NCBI RefSeq assembly: GCF_907165195.1
Contig: NZ_OU015584.1
Coordinates: 3,234,978 to 3,298,977, forward strand
Direction of reading: 5' to 3'
From: Parvicella tangerina
GTDB lineage: Bacteria; Bacteroidota; Bacteroidia; Flavobacteriales_D; Parvicellaceae
Length of the DNA stretch: 64,000 bases
Below, piece after piece: positions 44,053 to 53,315 of this stretch. Positions within the stretch are counted from its first letter, which is position 1. Each line of letters begins with the position of its first letter. Made by a program: the position numbers and the translations under genes. The notes below the pieces were generated by a model. It made no database searches and was not told the origin of the DNA. It worked only from the letters and a program-made list of their open reading frames with translations.

Positions 44053-47000
44053 ATGAAGGTCAGATTTGCACTTTTACTCTCCTACCTATTGTCTGTAGCA
44101 GCTTTTTTTGGTCAAAACACAATGGCTACGAACGGTGTTCACTCCAAGAACAAACCCATCACGGCATTTCACAATGCGGTGATTCATCAAGATGGTGACC
44201 GAGTAATCAAGAATGGTAGTTTGTTCATTCAAGACGGTAAGATCATTTACGTTGGCGGGAAGAAGAAAACTCCAGAAAACGGGATAGAAATAGACTTGGA
44301 AGGCAGACATATCTACCCCTCTTTTATTGAGCTGAATAGTACATTTGGTATTAAGAAAGAAGAGAAAAAGAAAGATCAATTTGGCCCTCAATATGAAAGC
44401 AGTAAAAAAGGACCTTACTACTGGAATGAAGCCATCCATCCAGAAGAAAATGCGATAGAAAAGTTCACATTTGATACTAAAGAAGCTGAGAAGCTCAGAA
44501 AAATGGGCTTTGGAACTGTTCTTACTCAAACTGGGGATGGTATTGCAAGAGGAACAGGATGTCTGATTTCACTAACCGATAATGATCAAACGCAAATTCA
44601 AGAAGACAAAATAAGTTCTCACTTCTCTTTTCAAAAAGGATCTAGTACTCAAGCTTATCCTACATCGTTAATGGGGTGTATTGCTTTGCTAAGACAATAC
44701 CATATTGATCTCAACTATTATGAGCAATATGGTGGAAAAAAGAACTTATCGCTGGAAGCTGGAATAGCCAACAAAGAGCTACCTGCATTTTTTCATTCAA
44801 AAGATGAACTTGAGGTGCTAAGAGCACAAAAAATTGCCTCTGAATACGGGTTGAGTTATATACATGTTGGAAATGGGGATGAATATCAACAATTAAACGA
44901 AATCCAATATTCCCCATTTAATGACTTTCCAAGCATCAAACCCAATGGAGTAGAAAAAGGTAAAGGATTAGTACTTCCGCTTAACTTCCCCAAGCCTTTT
45001 GACATTGAGGACCCTTTCGAAGCAATGTATGTCTCTTTACAAGATCTCAAACATTGGGAAATTGCCCCTTCTAATCCAATGCTAATGAATCAAAACGGTT
45101 TTGATTTTTCATTTAGCGGGGCTGGCATCGAAAAAACAGGAGAATTCCTTACCAACCTTCGAAAATCTGTATCGAGAGGACTTCCTGAGAACATAGCAAT
45201 AAATGCCTTAACAAAGACACCCGCTCAACTCATCGGAAGAGATGATATTGGCACTTTAGATGAAGGAACGTTGGCAAATTTCATCATCACCTCAAATGAC
45301 CTAATCAACGCTGAAGGAGAAATTCTTGAAAACTGGGTGCAAGGTGATCGATTTGAAATCATGCCCTGGGACATTATTGACATTCGAGGAAAATACAACC
45401 TGAATGCCAGACAGATCATAAGAACGTTAGAGGTTACTGGTGACATCAACAACCCAAAAGGGAAGTTAGTCTATGACATGATTTCTGATAGTATTTCTTC
45501 TAACGGTGATCTTGTTTTAGATCCAGTTACTGGAAAGCCGATTAAAGTCACTAAACAGAAAGAAGTTAATGTAAATATCTCTTACAGTCAAAACTATATC
45601 AACCTATCCTACCAGCTTGCCGAGGGCACTTACCGCCTTAGTGGGAATATTAACTTTGATTCAGGGAGCTGGGATGGAAAAGGTCAACTACCTGATGGCA
45701 GATGGATTAACTGGACGGCAATTCGAAAAGAAAAAGAGAAGAAGAGTGTTGATCAAAAACCACTAACTAAAGACTCTGTCAATCTAGAGAAGCTAATGTT
45801 TCCAATGATGGCTTACGGATGGGATTCCCTGCCTAAACAAAAACCCATCCTCATCAAAAACGCAACCGTTTGGACTTTAGAAGAACAGGGGACATTAAAG
45901 ACCAATATATTCATTCGAGATGGGAAGATCCATACCATTGGAGACATTCAAGATGCAGCAGATCCAGAAACCATTGTTATTGATGGGACGGATATGCACT
46001 TAACACCTGGCATTATTGATGAGCATTCTCACATTGCGATCAGCAGAGGTGTTAATGAAGGCTCACATGCTGTAACCGCAGAAGTAAGGATAGGCGATGT
46101 CATCAACAATCAAGACATCAATATATACAGGCAACTAGCTGGTGGTGTGACCGCATGTCAACTGTTACACGGGTCAGCGAATCCTGCAGGAGGACAAAGC
46201 GCACTGATCAAATTAAGGTGGGGAGCACCTCCAGAAGCTATGAAAATTGACAACGCAGATGGGTTCATCAAATTTGCTTTGGGAGAAAATGTTAAGCAAT
46301 CCAACTGGGGTGACTTTAACACCATCCGTTTTCCGCAAACAAGGATGGGTGTAGAACAAGTTTACTATGATGCTTTTACGAGAGCAAGAGAGTATGGTCA
46401 ACTCTGGGAACGTTATGAAAAGGAAAGTTCAAAAAAGAAGTCAAAAGCTGTTCCTCCAAAAAAAGACCTACAAATGGAAGCGATGCTGGAAATCTTGAAT
46501 AAAGAACGATTCATCACTTGCCATTCTTACGTTCAGTCAGAGATCAATATGCTCATGCATGTGGCTGACTCCATGGGCTTCACTTTAAACACATTTACGC
46601 ACATCCTGGAAGGATATAAGGTAGCTGACAAAATGAAAAAACATGGGGCTGGTGGTTCTACTTTTAGTGATTGGTGGGCATATAAGTATGAGGTTAAAGA
46701 TGCTATACCATACAACGCTTCATTACTCAATCAAATGGGGATTGTAACGGCAATTAACTCTGATGATGCTGAAATGGGACGAAGATTAAACCAGGAAGCT
46801 GCGAAGGGCATAAAGTATGGAGGCATGACTGAGGAGGAAGCGCTAAAGATGGTCACCTTAAACCCGGCTAAATTACTTCATCTAGACCAGAGAATGGGAA
46901 GTATCAAAGTCGGTAAGGATGCGGACTTGGTGTTGTGGACAGCGAACCCGTTAAGCATCTACGCAAAATCTAGATTTACTATCGTAGACGGTATTATTTA

Positions 47001-47169
47001 CTACGATGCTGAAAGAGATAAAAAACTGAGAGAGGAAGTAGAAAAAGAACGCATGCGAATCATTCATCTAATGATCGAAGCTAAAAATGACGGAAGCAGC
47101 ACACAGCCAATTAAGGCTCAAACGAAGGGTGTGCATGTCTGTACAAGCCTAAGTGATGATGGGAACTAA
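44053..47169 (+). CDS. Exported two-domain amidohydrolase-superfamily protein
   Basis: The 1038-residue protein has a signal peptide (about residues 1-25) and two amidohydrolase-type halves. The N-terminal half (about 30-440) lacks the metal-binding His-x-His: the expected place reads HIYPSFIELNSTFGI. The C-terminal half (about 600-1010) keeps it in TPGIIDEHSHIAISRG near residue 654, with further ligands in ITCHSYVQSE near 818, THILEGYKVA near 847 and INSDDAEMGRR near 900. So only the second domain should be a metal-dependent hydrolase. Bacteroidota homologues are annotated as imidazolonepropionase-like or dipeptidase-like; the substrate is unknown. A similar gene follows after 15 bases and is likely in the same operon. 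Confidence 0.9.
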   Translation: MKVRFALLLSYLLSVAAFFGQNTMATNGVHSKNKPITAFHNAVIHQDGDRVIKNGSLFIQDGKIIYVGGKKKTPENGIEIDLEGRHIYPSFIELNSTFGIKKEEKKKDQFGPQYESSKKGPYYWNEAIHPEENAIEKFTFDTKEAEKLRKMGFGTVLTQTGDGIARGTGCLISLTDNDQTQIQEDKISSHFSFQKGSSTQAYPTSLMGCIALLRQYHIDLNYYEQYGGKKNLSLEAGIANKELPAFFHSKDELEVLRAQKIASEYGLSYIHVGNGDEYQQLNEIQYSPFNDFPSIKPNGVEKGKGLVLPLNFPKPFDIEDPFEAMYVSLQDLKHWEIAPSNPMLMNQNGFDFSFSGAGIEKTGEFLTNLRKSVSRGLPENIAINALTKTPAQLIGRDDIGTLDEGTLANFIITSNDLINAEGEILENWVQGDRFEIMPWDIIDIRGKYNLNARQIIRTLEVTGDINNPKGKLVYDMISDSISSNGDLVLDPVTGKPIKVTKQKEVNVNISYSQNYINLSYQLAEGTYRLSGNINFDSGSWDGKGQLPDGRWINWTAIRKEKEKKSVDQKPLTKDSVNLEKLMFPMMAYGWDSLPKQKPILIKNATVWTLEEQGTLKTNIFIRDGKIHTIGDIQDAADPETIVIDGTDMHLTPGIIDEHSHIAISRGVNEGSHAVTAEVRIGDVINNQDINIYRQLAGGVTACQLLHGSANPAGGQSALIKLRWGAPPEAMKIDNADGFIKFALGENVKQSNWGDFNTIRFPQTRMGVEQVYYDAFTRAREYGQLWERYEKESSKKKSKAVPPKKDLQMEAMLEILNKERFITCHSYVQSEINMLMHVADSMGFTLNTFTHILEGYKVADKMKKHGAGGSTFSDWWAYKYEVKDAIPYNASLLNQMGIVTAINSDDAEMGRRLNQEAAKGIKYGGMTEEEALKMVTLNPAKLLHLDQRMGSIKVGKDADLVLWTANPLSIYAKSRFTIVDGIIYYDAERDKKLREEVEKERMRIIHLMIEAKNDGSSTQPIKAQTKGVHVCTSLSDDGN

Positions 47170-47184
47170 TAAAGTAGAAGAAAC

Positions 47185-48486
47185 ATGAAATTACAAAGCT
47201 TAATAGCATTAATATTTGCAGCTGCCATTGGAACCGCACAACCAACCCCAGCGCCTGCTAATAATCAAAAAATACTGATTCTGAACGGGACTTGCCATGT
47301 TGGAACAGGCAAAGTGATCAAGAAATCAGCCATTGGAATAGATGGAGACGAAATCGTGATGGTGAAAGACGCCTTGGCACTTACAATTGACACGACAGGG
47401 TATGATGAAATCATAGATGCTACAGGTCATCACGTCTACCCCGGCTTCATAGCCGCAAATAGCACGCTTGGGTTGGCAGATATCGATGCAGTAAGAGCTA
47501 ACCGTGACTACCGAGAAGTGGGAACTTACAACCCACATGTAAGGTCAATCATCGCATATAATACAGACAGCGACATTACTCCAACGGTCAGAACCAACGG
47601 TATTTTAATGGGTCAAATTACTCCTCGCGGTGGACGGATAAGTGGCAGTTCTTCAATTGTACAGTTTGATGCATGGAACTGGGAAGATGCTGTAATAAAA
47701 ATGGATGACGGTATTCACTTGAACTGGCCTAGAGCCATACAACAGACGGGCTGGTGGGCAGAACCCGGTCCAGCAAAGAAATCAGAGAAATATGAAGAGC
47801 AAGTAAAAGAAGTAGAACAATTCTTCAAAGAAGCGAAAGCTTATGCTGAAGCCAAGGATCACGGTGAGATTGATCTTAGAATGAAGGCTATGGAAGGATT
47901 GTTTGACGGTAGTAAGACGCTATTCATTCACGCATCGCTATACAGAGAAATCAATGACCTGCTCAATCTCAAGAAAAAGTTTGACCTTGAAAAAGTGGTC
48001 ATCGTTGGCGGATATGATGCCCATTTGCATGCCAAACGCATAAGTTCAGAAAATGTAAGTGTAGTCCTTCAAAGAGTGCATAGTTTGCCTGAGAGGTCTC
48101 AAGAAGATATTTACCTACCTTACAAAATGGCCGCTATACTGCACGATGCAAACGTGAAGTTTTGTCTGGAGGGTGCCGGAGACATGGAACGTATGAATAC
48201 AAGGAACCTACCTTTCTATGCAGGAACCGCAGTTGCTCATGGCCTACCTTATGAAGATGCTGTTCGATCAATCACATTGTCAGTTGCCGAAATTTTGGGG
48301 CTAGACAAAGACTATGGAAGTATCGAGAAAGGAAAAAAGGCAACGCTGTTTATATCAAAGGGAGATGCTTTGGACATTACTTCCAACGATGTGAGCTATG
48401 CTTTTATCGATGGCAGAAAAATAGACCTGAACAACCATCAGAAGGAGAATTACGAAAAATATAAAGCGAAATATGAGCTGAAATAA
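47185..48486 (+). CDS. Exported amidohydrolase-family protein without metal ligands
   Basis: The 433-residue protein has a signal peptide ending near GTAQ and the fold of the N-terminal half of its upstream neighbour: VYPGFIAANSTLGLADIDAV near residue 85 is in the position of the metal-binding His-x-His but has none. RNYREVGTYNPH-like text at residue 110, TPRGGRISGSSSIVQF near 148 and a C-terminal IEKGKKATLFISKGD near 390, typical of the amidohydrolase beta-sandwich end, support the family. It may be an inactive partner forming a heteromer with the active domain encoded upstream, which is inference. It begins 15 bases after the first gene and is followed by a 111-base gap. Confidence 0.85.
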   Translation: MKLQSLIALIFAAAIGTAQPTPAPANNQKILILNGTCHVGTGKVIKKSAIGIDGDEIVMVKDALALTIDTTGYDEIIDATGHHVYPGFIAANSTLGLADIDAVRANRDYREVGTYNPHVRSIIAYNTDSDITPTVRTNGILMGQITPRGGRISGSSSIVQFDAWNWEDAVIKMDDGIHLNWPRAIQQTGWWAEPGPAKKSEKYEEQVKEVEQFFKEAKAYAEAKDHGEIDLRMKAMEGLFDGSKTLFIHASLYREINDLLNLKKKFDLEKVVIVGGYDAHLHAKRISSENVSVVLQRVHSLPERSQEDIYLPYKMAAILHDANVKFCLEGAGDMERMNTRNLPFYAGTAVAHGLPYEDAVRSITLSVAEILGLDKDYGSIEKGKKATLFISKGDALDITSNDVSYAFIDGRKIDLNNHQKENYEKYKAKYELK

Positions 48487-48597
48487 TTTTTTAGCATTTC
48501 AAGTCTTAATCCGTTTCTGAATTTCTTGCTTAGGCAACTATTGCTAACTTTAGTTCTTATTACTAGTGTTAACCGAAACCTATTTAACCAAAAAAAC

Positions 48598-51462
48598 ATG
48601 AGAAGAATTTTACTTTCCGCTTTTGTTGCTGTAGCTGCGATGAACCTTTTTGCGCAGCAGTCAACAGAAAAGTTTGGACCAACCGTTGTCGTGCAGTGTG
48701 AAAACTTTAAGGAGACGCCTGTACTTGGAGATCTTGAACCAACCACTTCTGAATTTGACGAGTCTGAATTTGTTTATACCGTACCCAACAAATTACGTAG
48801 ATATCGACACGTTAAGCCTGCAAATCTTCCAGGAGGAGTTGACCCTGTTCTTCAAAAACAAGGAGCATCACACTGGTCAAGGGCACCAATTGAGAACTGG
48901 GAAGGAACTAGCTTTACGGCCTTTCCGCCCGATCCAAGTGGAGCAGCTGGTCCCAATCACTATGTGCACATGGTGAATTCAAAATACACCGTTTATGACA
49001 AAACTGGAACCGTGCTTGGTGGTCCGTATAACCTCGGAACACTTCTAGGTGGAGGTAATGACGGTGACCCAATTGTGATGTATGACACAGATGCTGACCG
49101 CTGGTTCTTGAGTCAATTTAAGCAAAGTAATAATTCATTGCAAGTTGCCGTTTCTCAGACTTCCGACCCTCTTGGCTCTTATTACTCTTATGAATTCTCA
49201 TTAAACTCCTTTCCTGATTACCCGAAATATTCAGTTTGGGGAAATGCCTACTTTGTTTCTGCCAATAAATCTGCTCCTCAGTTATACGCTCTGGAACGAG
49301 ACAAAATGTTAGCTGGTGATCCAACTGCAACCATTCAAGGCTTTACAGTTCCATCGTTGACTACCAATGGCTTTTTCTCTATTCTACCTGCACATGCAAC
49401 CTCAGCATTGCCAAACGCATCAACCCCAGGTTATGTGTTTTACTTTCAAGATGACGGATGGGGTGGAGTTGCTGCAGACGAAATCAAAATTTGGGAAGTT
49501 GATCTCGACTGGGTGAACACCTCTAACAGCTCAATTTCAACACCTGAACAATTAGCCGTTTCTCCTTTTGACAGTGAATTTACCACATCATGGGACGATA
49601 TTGAACAGCCAGGAACATCTCAGAAGCTTGATGGTATCCCTACAGCTTTCATGTACATGGCTCAGTATCGAGAGTTTTCAGGTTACGCTTCAGTGGTTTT
49701 AAATCATACCGTAGACGTAGATGGAACTGACCATGCTGGAATCAGATGGTATGAACTTCGAAAAGTAGGTTCAAACCCATGGACACTATATCAGGAAGGG
49801 ACTTTTGCTCCCGATGCTGAAAGCCGATGGTTAGGTAGTATTTGTATGGATTATCAAGGAAATATTGGTCTTGCCTACTCGGTATCAGGCCCAACAGTTT
49901 ATCCATCCATTCGTTATACAGGAAGATATGCTGCAGATCCACTTGGTCAAATGACGTTAGCCGAAGAAGATATTGTAGTAGGAACGAGTGTTCAGACGGG
50001 CGCAAATCGCTGGGGTGACTATGCTCAAATGACGATTGACCCGGCCGATGATGCCACGTTTTGGTATACCGGAGAATATGTGGTTGGCAACAATGACAGA
50101 AAATCGAGAATTGCCTCTTTCAAATTAGCAAGCGATGAAGATGATGACATTGGAGTTGTTTCCATTGACGCCCCTAATAACGGCTCTTTATCCACTACTG
50201 AAGCGATTACTGTAACCATTTACAACTTTGGTCTGAATGATCAATCTAATTTCCCCGTGTCCTTCCAAGTTGACGGAGGAACACCAGTGACAGAAACTTA
50301 CACAGGAACAATTACTTCGGGGACTTCGGCTCAGTATACATTTACTGGAACGGCCAATCTAGGCACACCAGGTCATTATGAAATCAAAGCCTATTCTGGG
50401 CTTTCAGCAGACACCTATAACCCTAATGATACAACCGTTAAAGATGTTCAACATTTATTTGCAGATGATGTTGGGGTTATCGCCATGACTTCTCCGGATG
50501 GTAGTGGGACCTATACGGGAGCTGAAACCATTACGGTAACAATAGAGAACTTTGGAACATCAACCCAGACCTCCATTCCAGTTTCTTACGAAGTTAATGG
50601 CGGTGTTGTAGTCTCTGAAACGTACACAGGTTCGATAGCTGCAGGTGGAACGGATACCTATTCATTTACTAACCCTATTGATATGTCAAGTTTAGGCACT
50701 TATGATTTCATCGCGTACACAGAGCTATCTGGAGATGGCGACTTAACCAATGATACAATTATGGTGTCACGAGAACATGAAATTTGTCAGCCTCAGGCGG
50801 ATTGTAGTTTTGGAACTGGCTTCGAGTTATTCAAGTTGGAGTCGATTAATAATTCCAGTTCATGTTCAGCCAACGGTTATGGCGATTTCACAAGTATGAC
50901 TACGAGCCTTGAGCAAAGTGCCAACTACACCATTCAAGTGCAATCAGGTGTTGGTTCGCCTGTCGCCAGTGTTTGGATTGACTTTAACGACAACTTTGCT
51001 TTTGAAGCTTCAGAAAGATTAATCACAGATGAAGCATTTAGTACCTCTCCTACTGACATCACTTTATCAATTCCATCAACTGCACCCCTTGGAGAACATC
51101 TTCTTCGAGCGCGATCTGCTTGGAACTGGAGTGGTGCAACCGTTACAGATCCTTGTATAAATGTTCCATATGGAGAAACTGAGGATTACAAGGTTGAAAT
51201 CATATCTTTCTCGGGTATTGAGGAGAACGGAATTGAAATGAAGGTAATTGAGCTAAACGATGGTCAGTTCCAAGTTAACTTAACTGGTGTAAATGATGAC
51301 GCACAGATTGAGATTCATAACTCGGTTGGTCAACTGGTTTACAACAAACCGTTCGTCAATTCCAATATGGTTGTGGATCTCTCAGATCAAGCCTACGGAT
51401 ACTATCTGATCAAAGTTTACAACGATGACTTTTCGAAAATTCAGAAGGTGATTGTAAAATAA
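48598..51462 (+). CDS. T9SS type A-sorted exported protein with CARDB-like and GEVED domains
   Basis: The 954-residue protein has a signal peptide (MRRILLSAFVAVAAMNLF). The first 500 residues look like a propeller-type region with repeated short motifs such as FPPDPSGAAGPNHYVHM near residue 108. Two CARDB-like beta-sandwich domains follow (about 515-610 and 620-715, each with a VTIYNFG- or VTIENFG-type strand), then a GEVED domain (about 755-865) with VWIDFNDNFAFE and the family ending GETEDYKVEI. The last 80 residues are a Por secretion tail (LVYNKPF ... YYLIKVYNDDFSKIQKVIVK). The ATG at 48598 begins the signal peptide; an upstream ATG at 48526 adds a second hydrophobic stretch. A strong terminator follows. 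Confidence 0.88.
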   Translation: MRRILLSAFVAVAAMNLFAQQSTEKFGPTVVVQCENFKETPVLGDLEPTTSEFDESEFVYTVPNKLRRYRHVKPANLPGGVDPVLQKQGASHWSRAPIENWEGTSFTAFPPDPSGAAGPNHYVHMVNSKYTVYDKTGTVLGGPYNLGTLLGGGNDGDPIVMYDTDADRWFLSQFKQSNNSLQVAVSQTSDPLGSYYSYEFSLNSFPDYPKYSVWGNAYFVSANKSAPQLYALERDKMLAGDPTATIQGFTVPSLTTNGFFSILPAHATSALPNASTPGYVFYFQDDGWGGVAADEIKIWEVDLDWVNTSNSSISTPEQLAVSPFDSEFTTSWDDIEQPGTSQKLDGIPTAFMYMAQYREFSGYASVVLNHTVDVDGTDHAGIRWYELRKVGSNPWTLYQEGTFAPDAESRWLGSICMDYQGNIGLAYSVSGPTVYPSIRYTGRYAADPLGQMTLAEEDIVVGTSVQTGANRWGDYAQMTIDPADDATFWYTGEYVVGNNDRKSRIASFKLASDEDDDIGVVSIDAPNNGSLSTTEAITVTIYNFGLNDQSNFPVSFQVDGGTPVTETYTGTITSGTSAQYTFTGTANLGTPGHYEIKAYSGLSADTYNPNDTTVKDVQHLFADDVGVIAMTSPDGSGTYTGAETITVTIENFGTSTQTSIPVSYEVNGGVVVSETYTGSIAAGGTDTYSFTNPIDMSSLGTYDFIAYTELSGDGDLTNDTIMVSREHEICQPQADCSFGTGFELFKLESINNSSSCSANGYGDFTSMTTSLEQSANYTIQVQSGVGSPVASVWIDFNDNFAFEASERLITDEAFSTSPTDITLSIPSTAPLGEHLLRARSAWNWSGATVTDPCINVPYGETEDYKVEIISFSGIEENGIEMKVIELNDGQFQVNLTGVNDDAQIEIHNSVGQLVYNKPFVNSNMVVDLSDQAYGYYLIKVYNDDFSKIQKVIVK

Positions 51463-51483
51463 GTTATAAGACATCTCATAAAT

Positions 51484-51518
51484 AAAAAGAGGCCTCTCGT
51501 TTGAAGCCTCTTTTTTTG
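51484..51518 (+). terminator. Intrinsic terminator after the T9SS protein gene
   Basis: AAAAAGAGGC (51484-51493) pairs with GCCTCTTTTT (51506-51515), followed by more T. The 200 bases from here to 51720 hold no other gene; nothing further was recognised there. Confidence 0.88.
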
Positions 51519-51720
51519 TTAACCTACCTTACTTTTAAGGAAACCATAAAACCTTGAAAAGAAAAGTGCAGACGTGCATTGCGCTTACCCCTGCATCTTT
51601 TTGTATAACGTAAAATTACCCCCAAACATTTCATAAAAAAACCGTTAATGAAGGAACGGTGGAATGCAGTCAGAAAACGGTCATCAGGTAAACTCAAAAA
51701 AAAACTTATTTTTACCCAAT

Positions 51721-52497
51721 ATGAGTCCTACAACTTTAAATGTCCTAGTCATTGATGACGAGCAACTCGCTCGTGAAAATCTAAAATTGCTTCTAGAGGA
51801 ATTCTGTGATGGAGTGAATGTAGTTGGAATGGCTGGCAATATTCGTGATGCCAAAGCACTCATCGAGCGTAAACATCCAGATGTTATTTTTTTAGATATC
51901 AGGATGCCTTCAGGAGCCGAAGGGTTTGATCTTCTTGACTCCCTCAAGGACATTAATTTTGAAGTCGTCTTCGTTACCGCTTTTAAAGACTATGCGATTC
52001 AGGCTTTCAAAGCCAACGCAATTGACTACATTCTCAAACCGGTTGAAATAGAAGAGCTCCAAAAAACGGCTGAGCGACTCCATGAGCGCATCTCCGGAAA
52101 CAAAGTAAGGCAAGACGTAAAGCCACAAATCACATCAGCATTTGACAGCATAAGACGCAAACAGATCGATCGAATTACCATTCCTCAAAAAAGTGGCGTC
52201 AAAATAATTGAGACTAAAAACATTTCTCATCTGGAAAGTAAGGGGAACTATACGATTATTCATTTCACCGGTAAAGAGCCTTTTCTTGACTCAAGAACTC
52301 TAAAAGTGTATCAAGAAATACTACCAAAGGATTTTATTCGCGTTCACAACTCCCACATCGTAAACGGATCAGAAATAGTAGAATATACCGTGGAAGATGG
52401 TCACTCACTAGTTATGAAAAATGGCGACATGGTGCCGATCAGCAGGACTTATCTCAAAAATGTTAAAGACTATTTAAACGCTATTTCATTTAAGTAG
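51721..52497 (+). CDS. LytTR-family response regulator
   Basis: The 258-residue regulator has an N-terminal receiver domain (about residues 6-125) with the phospho-acceptor Asp in DVIFLDIRMPSGAEGF near residue 58, the conserved Thr/Lys strands VVFVTAFKDYAIQAF near 80 and DYILKPVEIEEL near 102, and a C-terminal LytTR DNA-binding domain (about 145-250) with HLESKGNYTIIHFTG and FIRVHNSHIVN. It should activate transcription when phosphorylated by a LytS-type histidine kinase, but no kinase gene is adjacent. The frame extends upstream to 51664, but ATG at 51721 fits the family. It is separate from sdhC, 112 bases downstream. Confidence 0.93.
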   Translation: MSPTTLNVLVIDDEQLARENLKLLLEEFCDGVNVVGMAGNIRDAKALIERKHPDVIFLDIRMPSGAEGFDLLDSLKDINFEVVFVTAFKDYAIQAFKANAIDYILKPVEIEELQKTAERLHERISGNKVRQDVKPQITSAFDSIRRKQIDRITIPQKSGVKIIETKNISHLESKGNYTIIHFTGKEPFLDSRTLKVYQEILPKDFIRVHNSHIVNGSEIVEYTVEDGHSLVMKNGDMVPISRTYLKNVKDYLNAISFK

Positions 52498-52576
52498 AAT
52501 CTTTCTAAATAGGTTTTAAAACAATTCGTTCGTCTAAATTGTTATTACCTCAGAGAATGAAATGAATCACAAATCT

Positions 52577-52584
52577 TATATTTG
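52577..52584 (+). promoter_or_regulatory. -7 box of the sdhCAB operon
   Basis: TATATTTG matches TAnnTTTG, 25 bases before the sdhC ATG at 52610. Upstream, AACAATT (52520-52526) and AATTGTT (52537-52543) form an inverted repeat. Confidence 0.5.
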
Positions 52585-52609
52585 CGAACAAATAATTAAA
52601 TCAACATTC

Positions 52610-53305
52610 ATGAGTAATAATGGAATCACCAAGTCATCGGTTGGAAGAAAAATCCTTATGGCTTTATCTGGTTTTTTTCTTTTAGTTTTCTTACTCCAGC
52701 ATTTTGCTGTCAACTTCTTATCGGTTTTAAGTCCAGGGACATTCAACTCAGTTTCTGACTTTATGGGATATAACCCAGTCGTTCAGTTTGCATTGCAGCC
52801 GATACTGATTTTTGGTGTTATTTTTCATCTTGCGATGGGAATTAGTTTAGAGCTTCAAAACAGAAAGGCTAGACCAGTTAAATATGGACAATACAATGGA
52901 GCAGCAAATGCAACGTGGATGTCACGAAACATGATCATTACGGGACTGATGGTACTTGCCTTCCTCGGTCTACACATGTATGATTTCTGGGCACATGAGA
53001 TGACAGAAAAGTACATTGAGGGTGGAGCTGAAGCCTTTGGAAGCGACATGAGAAACCCAACTAGATATTATCACGAACTTCAGGAGAAATTTGTTGATGT
53101 ATGGCGAGTAATTATTTATGTGGTTTCATTTGTATTATTGTCACTACACTTAATGCATGGCTTTCAATCAGCATTCCAATCTGTAGGATTCCGTCACTCG
53201 AAGTACACCCCAATAATTAAGAAATTAGGTAATGTATATGCAATTTTGATTCCATTAGGGTTCATTTTCATAGCATTATATCACTATATTGATCAATTGA
53301 ATTAA
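52610..53305 (+). CDS. sdhC: Succinate dehydrogenase/fumarate reductase cytochrome b subunit
   Basis: The 231-residue membrane anchor has five helices, the type B (two-heme, single-subunit) form used by Bacteroidota, so no sdhD is expected. Likely heme-ligand His residues are in LLQHFAVNF near residue 29, [11 protein letters not shown] near 71, [10 protein letters not shown] near 108 and [13 protein letters not shown] near 170. It passes electrons between the soluble subunits and menaquinone in the inner membrane. The ATG at 52610 ([14 protein letters not shown]) is preferred over 52562, which lies upstream of the -7 box. sdhA follows after 10 bases. Confidence 0.93.
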   Translation: MSNNGITKSSVGRKILMALSGFFLLVFLLQHFAVNFLSVLSPGTFNSVSDFMGYNPVVQFALQPILIFGVIFHLAMGISLELQNRKARPVKYGQYNGAANATWMSRNMIITGLMVLAFLGLHMYDFWAHEMTEKYIEGGAEAFGSDMRNPTRYYHELQEKFVDVWRVIIYVVSFVLLSLHLMHGFQSAFQSVGFRHSKYTPIIKKLGNVYAILIPLGFIFIALYHYIDQLN

Positions 53306-53315
53306 TAGCATAAAT

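Noticed and set aside
44053-48486. The two amidohydrolase genes as one gene broken by a frameshift
   Set aside because: The second has its own signal peptide and start, and both are full-length for their family types.
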